Part shown: piece by piece, positions 12,901 through 22,093 of the stretch
How positions within the stretch are numbered: position 1 is the stretch's first letter
Layout: the number at the start of each line of letters is the position of its first letter
Origin: Syncephalis plumigaleata
Lineage: Eukaryota; Zoopagomycota; Zoopagomycetes; Zoopagales; Piptocephalidaceae
Direction of reading: 5' to 3'
DNA length: 48,149 nucleotides
Assembly: GCA_025201365.1 (NCBI GenBank)
Contig: JAIXMF010000065.1
Coordinates: 1 to 48,149 of the forward strand
Notes under the pieces: generated by a model
What the model was told of the DNA's origin: nothing
Database searches by the model: none
The model's input: the letters and a program-made list of their open reading frames with translations, nothing else
Translations under genes and position numbers: made by a program

Positions 12901-14355
12901 TGCAATCTGACCCGTGATTCACGTGTGTTTACGTATAACAGGCTGTAAGTTACCTTTCCAATCTTCAACTACGATGTACTAATCATCCTATGGCACATGA
13001 TTCTGATATACTTGTGTATGATAGAGAGTAAGTCGTCATTCTGTCTGAAATGTATGGATGCACTAATCGCAGTATGACATACGATTCAACTCTGTTGCTG
13101 TATGATAGAAAGTAAGTCAATACTCCGGTCATAAGCAATGCTGTTACTAATCATGACATGGCACGTTCGCATACGTTCGTATGTAATAGCAAGTAAGCCA
13201 TTATGCTAGTTATACGCGATGATGTATTAATTATGACATGTGACACACGATCCACGTATGCATGGATACGATAGGCCGTAAGTTATCATTCTGATTGTTG
13301 TCTACGGTGTATTAACTACGATACGACAACCGATCTGCATATGGTTTTGACTAATAGGAGGTAAGCGAAAGATGCTTACCATTGTCTAAGGTACTAACAG
13401 CAACACGGTACATGATTCACGTATACATGTGTAAATAGAAGGTAAGCCATCATTTGGACTGCAACGTATGAATGTACTAATTGTAGTATGGCACACAATC
13501 ACCGTATGTTTATTTGTGGCAGGAGGTAAGTCATCATTCCAACGATAATGCATGGCGTACTAATTACAGTATGGCATGCAATCCACGTATGCTTGGATAT
13601 AACAGACCGTAAGCTACCATTCTGATTGCAATGCATGGATGTGCTAATTATGATATTGAACTCCTCGATCCGCGTATGATTACATCTACCAGCAAGTGAG
13701 TTCCCATACTTCTTACTACAATGAATGGATGCACTAATGATGGTATGGCATGCAACCAATCTATGTTTACGCATGATAGGCTGTAAGTCAATATTCTAAT
13801 CGTAATGCATGGATGTACTAATGACAACATGACATACGATCCACATATGTTTGTGCGTAACAGATTGTAAGTTGATGTCTCAATAATAATGGATGGATAT
13901 ACTAATGACACTCTGGCACACCATTCGCGTATACTCGTTCATCGTAGAACGTAAGTGAATATCTCGATTGAAGTGTATGTGGTACTAATCGTGATATGTG
14001 ACATGCAATCCACGTATGCTTCGTGACTGATAGGATGTATGTTAACACTTTAATCATCGTGTATGAGATACTAACGGGAATATGACACACCACTCATGCA
14101 TGCTTGTATACAACAGCGGGTGAGTTGACATGCTGATGATAATGTACCGTGTACTAACTGTGTGTGTGATGCATATTTGTGTATACTAGATGGTAAGCAA
14201 TCATTTCCCGATTGTAAACTACGGCATACTAATCACAGTATGACCCATGATCCGTGTATACTTGTGTACTGTAGAAGGTAAGCTACCATTCCAATTGTAA
14301 TATAAATGTACTAACCACACTATGACATGCCCTACTTTTACAGAACCGTCATTAA
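9976..14355 (+). CDS. Microexon gene A: secreted four-cysteine peptide built from single-codon exons
   Basis: Predicted 54-exon gene, 53 exons of which carry coding sequence. Exon 1 (9976-10069, 94 nt) encodes MKFSAIIAIAVAVVALTSLV and continues to EASPVLVRR: a signal peptide ending near a dibasic, Kex2-like site. Exons 2-5 (10149-10151, 10230-10238, 10315-10323, 10403-10407) are 3, 9, 9 and 5 nt; the 5-nt exon moves the phase from 1 to 0. Then 47 consecutive exons of exactly 3 nt follow, from 10485 to 14277, each one whole codon. The stop TAA is at 14353-14355, inside the 15-nt exon 53. The 90-aa product reads EHPLLKGSK, then the cysteine motif CDGHVCCKQDWAGAVC, then LPDPD, then a charged, probably helical tail (EARKQAEKETQAINDRMK). 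No stop occurs in this phase; both other phases of the joined triplets hit stops. The function is unknown: signal peptide, dibasic site and disulphides suggest an effector, pheromone-like or antimicrobial peptide. The architecture is inferred from sequence, without transcript data. Confidence 0.82.
10485..14277 (+). repeat. Array A: 47 single-codon (3-nt) exons separated by tandem homologous introns
   Basis: The period is about 83 bp. The consensus unit is donor GTAAGTTATCATTCTGA, then TTGTAATGAATG, branch site TGTACTAATCAC, ATGGCACACGATCCACG, TGTATGATAG, then NNN. Exon starts: 10485, 10568, 10640, 10722, 10804, 10890, 10973, 11055, 11139, 11225, 11308, 11391, 11474, 11558, 11640, 11723, 11806, 11889, 11973, 12056, 12119, 12202, 12281, 12366, 12447, 12530, 12612, 12694, 12777, 12859, 12942, 13025, 13109, 13190, 13275, 13358, 13439, 13523, 13606, 13693, 13780, 13864, 13948, 14034, 14117, 14190, 14275. 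Spacing between AG and the next GT is 3 nt every time, while intron length varies from 60 to 84 nt. The intron at 12059-12118 lacks about 20 nt before its acceptor. About 96% of the array is intron. Confidence 0.92.
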
Positions 14356-14410
14356 GCAGTAAGTAATAATCCACAATCATCATTCCCATACTGATCCATT
14401 ATGATTACAG

Positions 14411-14590
14411 AACAAGACGAGGACATCATCAAGTAGATATTATAGGTATTCAAGTCAAGAATGGATTGGTGCAAAACCCTTTAGTGTCCATGCTATTCAA
14501 GTCATTATTCCTTGGTACAACAACAAGCATATCTACAAGTCCATCATTCAGTCTATTCATCCATGGTCCTATTACATAAATATCAAATAA
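14411..14590 (+). other. Last exon of gene A (3' UTR, or alternative C-terminus)
   Basis: It begins after GATTACAG and is nearly identical to 18721-18897 of gene B. The main stop lies upstream at 14353, so this is 3' UTR in the full splice form. It is nevertheless open for 59 codons in the same phase 0, beginning NKTRTSSSRYYRYSSQEW. Skipping the 15-nt exon 14344-14358 would fuse it in frame to the peptide. Differences from gene B fall mostly at third positions of this frame, and the one indel is 3 nt. Confidence 0.55.
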
Positions 14591-14608
14591 TGGCTGGTTC
14601 ATTGATTG

Positions 14609-14614
14609 AATAAA
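14609..14614 (+). terminator. Polyadenylation signal of gene A
   Basis: AATAAA in GATTGAATAAATATG, conserved with gene B at 18916. Confidence 0.6.
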
Positions 14615-15753
14615 TATGTAATGCTATAGGGCATCCTTCTACTCTATTCATCGTTCGATTGTTTCTTCTACTCCGGCTATGCTTATTATTTATCGTGTGC
14701 CATGAATGAGCATTGTATATCGAGTGAGGTCATCGAATATTGATTACACGAGTGTTATTTCATCACATATGTCAGTATCCTTAGAACTATGCTTCCTACA
14801 TATTGTCATTACACTTGGATTACAACATGTCATAAATATGTCTAGTGTTGCTGTAATGCTAGGAACAAAGACAACGTCTGCGTTTCTATACTTTAATGCT
14901 TACATGATACAACAGCATGGAAGCGAGTGATGACAACAGCGATCAATGAGAGTGGTGAAAACACGATTCGATACACATACAAGTGATTACGGAGGACGTA
15001 GTCAACTGTGAAAGAGAGAAGAGAGGGAGGTGATTGCAATGGATACGTATTTTTTCAATAGCACTCGTACATTGTTGTATGCTTGTATTTGTGCCATTGT
15101 ATCGCAGCTAACGGTCACTTCATTCCTCGTTAAATGATTGGCTATTCTAACGATTTAGCCCATACTTCTATTCCAAAATGGAATGGCTGTAACACGCTCT
15201 GTTGAACTGACCTGTTTACTCGAACTGAGGTTGGCTGCTTGACACTTGATCAGCAAATGTTCATCTAGTTCCCTCATATGAGGTTGGCAAAGTGTATGCC
15301 CTTTTGTTCATGATGCTGGGTCCTTTCGGTTTTCTTCTTACAAAAACCGGTTTACCCAAATACCAGTCCTGCTACCTTTGGACAGCAGTGTCCCCTATCA
15401 CACCACCACCACCACAGTAATCCCAATGCAAATGTTTCTCCGTGGAAATAGCAGGTAAAAAAAGAAATGAGAGTGACGAGTATGGAGGAATTAGTGGATA
15501 CGAACATGGGATTAGGTTACAAGGCCTCATGAAAAAGATTCCAGGTAAAGGAAAGAAGGAAAGAAGGAGAGAAGGCCTTTGAGCTAAAACAATGCAGTAA
15601 AATGCGTAATGGAGCGTTGCGTTATCATCTCATGCCGTTATGCCGTGTCGGCATGAGTAGTAGATGCTTAGGGGAATTACTCGCGTGCAAAATGAATGAC
15701 ATCACGATAGTCATCATCATGCTTTCCATCTAAATATTTAGCAACATCTCGGC
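14615..15753. other. Spacer between microexon genes A and B
   Basis: About 1.1 kb without a recognisable gene. The open stretch 14706-14930 has no known domain. The part around 15180-15600 is locally purine-rich (AAGGAAAGAAGGAAAGAAGG). A 9-bp inverted repeat, CTCATGCCG / CGGCATGAG (15629-15637 and 15649-15657), can form a hairpin with an 11-nt loop. The right end contains the gene B promoter. Confidence 0.5.
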
Positions 15754-15759
15754 TATAAA
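15754..15759 (+). promoter_or_regulatory. TATA box of microexon gene B
   Basis: TATAAA in CGGCTATAAATCAAGTACT, 154 bp before the ATG at 15908, the same distance as in gene A. The leader down to the ATG is nearly identical to that of gene A. Confidence 0.7.
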
Positions 15760-15907
15760 TCAAGTACTGTTTGACACACTCGACTTGCCATCCTCATACT
15801 CTCTCTTCTACTCTCGTTCTACTCTACTCTCACTACTTTCCACCACTATCACTTTCTACTCTCGTTCTAGTTAGCTGAGCTATCTATTCCACTAGGTCAA
15901 CATCAAC

Positions 15908-18663
15908 ATGAAGTTCTCTGCCATTATCGCTATTGCCGTCGCCGTCGTCGCTCTCACCAGTCTGGTCGCCGTTGAAGCTAGTCCCGCCTTGGTCCGTCGT
16001 GGTATGTCTGGCCGTGACCCTATCAATTGATGTACTAATCGTAGCCTATTGTTTCATTGTCCACCGATGATTACCGATAGCTCGTAAGTCCATGTATATT
16101 AAATGGTTGTTTTGACATGCTAATCACACTATGATGTTTATCCTTTGTATTGATTTGTTAATAATAGTTAGTAAGTTATACCATTGACTACAACAAGGAT
16201 TATGCTAATCAAACTATAATGTTTATTTTGCATATTGATTTATTAGCTCCAAGTAATTGACTAGATCGTTGACCATAACAAGTACTATGCTAATTGTAAT
16301 ATAAATCAAAATCATATGTGATTACTATTTGAAGAGGATGTAAGTTATCATTCTGATCGTAGTGTACGAGTACTAACTATAATCTGTCACACAATCCATA
16401 TACTTGTCTATCACAGTGTGTAGGTTATCACTATGATGGCAATAAATGGCGTACTAATCCTAATATCGCACACGATCCACGTATATTCCCGTATAACAGA
16501 AAGTAAGTTATCATTTCTGACCGTAATGAATGGCGTACTAACTACATTATGGCACATGATTCGCATACGTTTCCGTATAACAGCCCGTAAGTAATCACTT
16601 TGATTATAATATAAATACGCTAATATCAATATGGCTCATTATTCATATCTGCTCCTGTATGATAGGACGTAAGTTACCATTCTGATGGTAATAAATGACG
16701 TACTAATCACGCTATGGCACACGATCCACATATGTCTTTGTATACAATAGGAAGTAAGTTACCACTGTGGCTGATGTATGACGTGCTAACTATGATATCG
16801 CATATGATCCATATGTTCCCGTATAATAGACTGTAAGTCATTATTCTGGCCGTAATACCTGGTGTACTAATATCAGCATGGCACACGATTCATGTTTGTT
16901 TGTGTACGATAGTTTGTAAGTTATCATTTCGGTTACAATTTATAATATACTCATATTAAATGGTCCATTATCTACATACATTCATGTATGATAGTATGTA
17001 AGTTAACATTCTGACGATGCTGTACCGTGTACTAATCACAATATGACACATTATCCATGCATGTTCCTTTATGATAGGACGTAAGTTAACGTTCTGATCG
17101 TAATGAATGGAGTACTAACCACGGTATGACACATGGTTCACGTATGTCCCTATATGATAGGGCGTAAGTTGATATTCCAGGTGTGGTATACGTCATACTA
17201 ATCGCACTATGGCGCACGATCCACATACGTTCATTTATGATAGTTTGTAAGTTACCATTACAATTGTAACCTATGAATGAGGTACTAATCACGCTATGAC
17301 ATACAATCCACGTATGTTTTTTTGTATGATAGGGCGTAAGTTATCATTTTTGATCGTGATGAATGAGGTACTGACTACGATACGGCATATAATTCGCATG
17401 TATTTCTATATGATAGGGCGTAAGTTATCATCCTGATTGTGATGAATGGATGTACTAATGACAGTATGGCGCATGCTTTATTTGTGTTTGCATACGATAG
17501 GGCGTAAGTTATCATTCTGATTGTAATGAATGAGTACTGATCACGTTATGGCACATGATCCACATACGTTTGTATATTATAGCATGTAAGCTATCATTCT
17601 AACCCAGTGTACGAGATACTAACTGTAGTATGTCACGCAATCCATACGTATGTCCCAATATAACAGTGTGTAAGTTGCCATTCTATTTATAAACTATGGT
17701 GTACTAATGATGATGTGACATACGATCCATACGTATATCTGCCCATAACAGTGTGTAGGTTGCCATTATGACCGTAATGAATAGATGTACTAACAATGAT
17801 ATCGCCCATGATGCACATACGTTCATGTATAATAGAAAGTAAGTCATTATTATGATTGTAATGAATGGATGTACTAATTACAGTATGGCACACGATTAAC
17901 ATATGTTCATGTACGATAGAAAGTAAGTAATCATATGATTGTAATGGATGAGTACTAATCACGCTATGACATATGATTCATGTATATTTATGTATGACAG
18001 GAAGTAAGTCATTATTCTGACCGTAATGAATGAATGCGCTAATTATGGTATGACATATGATCCACGTATGTTCCCGTATATCAGCCAGTAAGTCATCATT
18101 CTGTCTGTAATGAACTGATATACTAATTGTAGCGTGGCACATGATTTCCTGTATGATAGGTTGTAAGTAATCATTCTGATTGTAACCTATGAGGTATTAA
18201 TTGTAACGTGGTACATGACCCACATATGTTTTTGTATGATAGGGTGTAAGTTGGCATTTCGATCGCAATGAACGGATGTACTAATAATCATGCTATGATA
18301 CATGATCCACCTATGTTTCCGTATAATAGGACGTAAGTCAATATTTCCAATCATAATATACGATGTACTAATGATAATGTGGCACATGATGTCCATATAT
18401 TTGTGGATAACAGTGCGTAAGTTACTATTCTCGATGATAACGTATGGGTGTACTAATGTTAACATGACACATGATCCATATACGCTTGTGTACGATAGAG
18501 AGTAAGTGAATATCGCTCACTGTAATGTATGAATGAGTACTAACTACTGTATGGGCATGATTCACGCATGTTTGCGTATAACAGTATGTAAGTTAGCATT
18601 TCAATCGTCATCTACGATATGCTAATCACAATACGACATGCATTAATCAAATGGTAGCAATAA
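15908..18663 (+). CDS. Microexon gene B: secreted four-cysteine peptide built from single-codon exons
   Basis: Paralogue of gene A with 34 predicted exons, 33 of which carry coding sequence. Exon 1 (15908-16001, 94 nt) differs from that of A at only a few bases and encodes the same signal peptide, ending ASPALVRR. Exons 2-5 (16081-16083, 16168-16170, 16247-16252, 16335-16339) are 3, 3, 6 and 5 nt; the 5-nt exon again brings the phase from 1 to 0. Then 27 single-codon exons run from 16417 to 18587. The stop TAA is at 18661-18663 in the 9-nt exon 33. The 65-aa product after the dibasic site reads ALTPKD, CKPDETFYDGF, then GGGHCCKKEPVGDC and RYQ. It has four cysteines with the adjacent CC pair in the same order as gene A, but 14 instead of 4 residues between the first Cys and CC. 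The donor after exon 4 (GTAATT) is the weakest. The role is unknown; a disulphide-rich secreted peptide is the best description. Confidence 0.82.
16417..18587 (+). repeat. Array B: 27 single-codon (3-nt) exons separated by tandem homologous introns
   Basis: Same unit as array A, with donor GTAAGTTATCATTCTGA, branch TACTAAT or TACTAAC and acceptor TGATAG or TAACAG. Exon starts: 16417, 16500, 16584, 16666, 16751, 16830, 16913, 16995, 17078, 17161, 17244, 17333, 17417, 17501, 17583, 17667, 17752, 17836, 17920, 18001, 18085, 18160, 18243, 18330, 18414, 18499, 18585. All are exactly 3 nt. Intron sequences around 17586-18000 can be matched one to one with 10807-11224 of array A. Confidence 0.92.
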
Positions 18664-18720
18664 GCAGTAAGTAATAATACTTCAAATGATCATACTCATA
18701 CTAATCCATTATGCTTACAG

Positions 18721-18897
18721 AACAAGACAAGGACATCATCAAGTAGATATTATAGGTATTCAAGTCAAGAATGGATTGGTGCAAGACCCTTTAGTGTCCA
18801 TGCCATTCAAGTCATTATTCCTTGGATCAAGAAATATATCTACAAGTCCATCATTCAGTCTATTCATCCATGGTCCTATTACATGAATATCAACTAA
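18721..18897 (+). other. Last exon of gene B (3' UTR, or alternative C-terminus)
   Basis: Conserved counterpart of 14411-14590. It is open for 58 codons in phase 0 up to TAA at 18895-18897. Substitutions relative to gene A are mainly synonymous or conservative in this frame (ACG/ACA, GCT/GCC, Lys/Arg). In the full splice form it follows the TAA at 18661 and is untranslated. Confidence 0.55.
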
Positions 18898-18915
18898 TGG
18901 CTGATCCATTGATTG

Positions 18916-18921
18916 AATAAA
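18916..18921 (+). terminator. Polyadenylation signal of gene B
   Basis: AATAAA in GATTGAATAAATATG, identical in context to the gene A signal. Confidence 0.6.
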
Positions 18922-19214
18922 TATGTCGTATTCTGACCATTACACTATTCGATGCCGTCGTTTATCATATTTATTAGCATGTATATGACTATAAAGCGGG
19001 AAAGAAAGAGTTTAAAATAAATCAATAAATGTGACCGTTCGCTTTATCATTGAGGCCAGAGCAAATCCTAAGAATGATCATGAAATTTGTTTGTTTGTTT
19101 GTTTAGTTTTTTTCTTTTTTTCCTACTGGTCAACTAAGCGCTGCTTTCCTTCACACTATTTTTTATTAATCCAAATTAGTTTCTCCGTCTTCTTTCACTT
19201 AAACATTACACCTT

Positions 19215-22081
19215 ATGTCGCCGCAAAGAACCGTACGATCAAAGTCTAGTTTGCCACGCAAACGACCGCTAAACACGGAAACTAAAACGAGTACGATAGC
19301 CGATTCTGCGGAGACACCAACGGAATCATCCTATCGTACGTTATTCCGAATGCTGAAGAAAGCCCGTAAATCTAAGCGTCAAGTGGCAACTCACAGTAAA
19401 GAAAGCGAACTAGATGCATCGAAGAATACGCAAATTGATGAATTAGAACAGCTATCATTGAATGAGAAGAGTGACCATGAGGAAGAGGAGGGAGAGGAAG
19501 AAACGTTTGATGATAGCGAGGAGAGTTCAACCGTAACTGGTATTTCAGGTAACTTCACATTCATATACACAACCATAGCATTCTATGAAATAGTACTAAT
19601 AGGATGATCCAGCATATGAAAAGTATTATAGTGAAAGTCTATCCGGAAAAATGAGTGAACTCGCGACACTTATTGATGAGAAGCAATGGCGTTGCATTAC
19701 AGGTAGCAACAAAGCCATGGGACAGATCGCTTACTACACACTGAATAGATCGTCGGTTGACGAGGAAGCAAAAGACGTGGATAACTTTGAACAAGCTACA
19801 TCGGCATTACTATCACCCTCATCTACTATTTGCCAGAACTCATTTGGTATTAAACAGCGTTTACGGACTGCTTGGTCTAATAGAAAGACGACAAAGTCAA
19901 AATCATCTACTAGTGGTAAGTTCATAGTTATTACTTGACATTAATATATCATATTGATTTGTATATGTATGTGTGGGTATGGTAGATTCAACTACTCCAA
20001 TTCAGGTGGATACATTACAGAAACCACTTTTATCTATTATGCGACACTATCGGGATATAATGTATACCAATAGAGATGCTTCTCAGGCTGATAGCATTCG
20101 TGATATTTACACGTTGCACTTGCTTGATCACATTTACCAAACTCGCGATTGTATCATAAAGAATAATACACGACTAGCCAAGAGTCAATCGGATGAATCG
20201 ACGACTGGCGATGACATGGATGAAAAGGACGAGCTACGTGATCAAGGATTTACTCGACCAAAGGTATTGATAGTATTACCGACGCGTAGCTCTGTTGTAC
20301 GCCTAGTGGATGCCTTGACTCGTCTCTCTGGATGTGATAGTATAGTAAGTTACTGCAGTGTTACTCATTCAAATGTATCGTAGACAATTAAACATGATCA
20401 TGTTAGCAACAATATAAACGATTTCAACAAGAATACGGTACTATGCAAGACTTTAATGTCGCACAGGATAATACATCCAAACCAGGTAAGTAACAGTAGA
20501 TTGATGAATTAATATGCGTAACAACTAATGACTATGTGTAGCGGATTATTTAAACTATTTCGCGGGTAATCCCGATGATCATTTCCGTTTAGGTATTCGT
20601 TTTACGCGTAAAACAATGAAATTATGTAGTGAATTCTACTCATCCGATATGATTGTGGCATCACCACTTGGATTACGTACGATTATTGGTGCACAAGGGT
20701 AAGAGGAACACACATTCATATATATATATATATATGTTGATGTGCTCTAATTATCTTTTTGTAATAATCTATGATATTACAACGTTCATTAATGTATAGA
20801 GAAAAGAAACGGGATTTCGACTTTTTATCCTCTATCGAGATACTCGTCATAGATCAAGCTGATAACTTTTTAATGCAAAACTGGGATCATATGGAGGTAA
20901 GGGATGAGATTAGCATATTAAATACTAAATACTAGTACTAATAGATATGCTGTGTATTAGCATCTATTGAAACACGTTAATCTTATACCGCAAGAATCAC
21001 GCGATTGTGACTTTTCTCGAGTTAAGAATTGGTATTTGGATGGAAGGTAATAATGAAATCATTGAAGGTATACACATATACTTAGATAACCATTCTGTTA
21101 AATTAGAGCAAAATATCTACGCCAAACCCTAGTATTTTCTGATTACTTGACACCTGAATTGAATTCAGTATTTACCAAATACTGTAATAACATTAATGGA
21201 AAGTTGAAAATACGTCGTATGAATGAAACGGGTACCATTAATGATGTGGCATTACCCATTCAACAGGTAAAGTGAATGATTACTTGATCTAATTGCAAGC
21301 ATATTGATACTAATGACTATTTAGATATTCACTCGTATTGATTGTACTTCTATTGCTAAAGCAGCCGATCAACGATTTGAACATTTTAAAACAAAGGTAT
21401 TGGTCATTATCTAGTACAAATAATGAATATTTTATCTAATATTGTTATTGTTATTATGATAGGTGTTTCCTGCTTTACAGCAATCAGCTGTGCAACAATC
21501 GCGTACCATGATATTCATTCCTTCATATTATGATTATGTACGCATTCGTAATTATTTCGATGAGATAGATGTTAATTTCGTAGATATTTGCGAGTAAGTA
21601 ATGACAGTACTAGTAGTTGTTCATCAAAAGGTTTATAATTTACTTTGCTTATTTGTGTATGCTAGATACTCGGAACCAACTGACATTTCTCGATCACGTA
21701 CCGCGTTCTTCCATGGAGATTGTGATTTCATGCTATACACGGAGCGTGTTCACTTTTATCACCGGTAAGCTAAGTTCATACTGAGTCTTATACATTATAT
21801 AGACAACTAGGAGGATTAGTACACCGAGTATTGACACAATAATTGATGATAGTTATCGTATACGTGGTGCACAGCATATCTTTTTCTATCAATTGCCGGA
21901 ACATGCTCACTTTTATCCAGAATTGCTTAGTGTACTATCAGATGCCGTTGATGGCCTACGAGATCTCACTATATCTGCACTTTATTCACGCTATGATCAA
22001 TTACGCTTAGAGCGTATTGTGGGTACACAGCGTGCCATTCGTATGATCAAAGGAGAAAAGTCGGCCTATCTTTTCGCTTAA
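19215..22081 (+). CDS. UTP25: U3 snoRNP-associated protein UTP25 (DEF/DIEXF family)
   Basis: Multi-exon gene starting [20 protein letters not shown], with a basic then acidic N-terminus ([15 protein letters not shown]). The body matches the DEF/UTP25 family: [10 protein letters not shown], the [18 protein letters not shown] block, [73 protein letters not shown], and a C-terminal half with [18 protein letters not shown] and FFHGD. UTP25 is a degenerate, helicase-like protein lacking functional ATPase motifs (IDQAD stands where DEAD would be). It acts in the nucleolar small-subunit processome on 18S rRNA precursors. The stop at 22079-22081 is only 12 bp from the stop of the convergent SRP receptor gene. 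Confidence 0.92.
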
Positions 22082-22093
22082 GCGTACTATCAT

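Noticed and set aside
10485-14277. Reading the microexons in phase 1 (no phase change at exon 5)
   Set aside because: The joined triplets of gene A contain stops in both alternative phases (for example within CCT-ATG-ATT), while phase 0 is fully open and gives matching cysteines in both genes.
11460-18505. Several 60-90-codon open stretches on both strands inside the arrays
   Set aside because: They run across repeated introns, have repeat-driven composition and no domain; they are shadows of the array.
10485-18587. Regular ~83-bp repeats could be a CRISPR array or satellite DNA
   Set aside because: Repeat units diverge from each other, the variable part is exactly 3 nt between AG and GT, and each unit carries donor, branch and acceptor signals. 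CRISPR spacers are much longer and repeats near-identical; the genome is eukaryotic.
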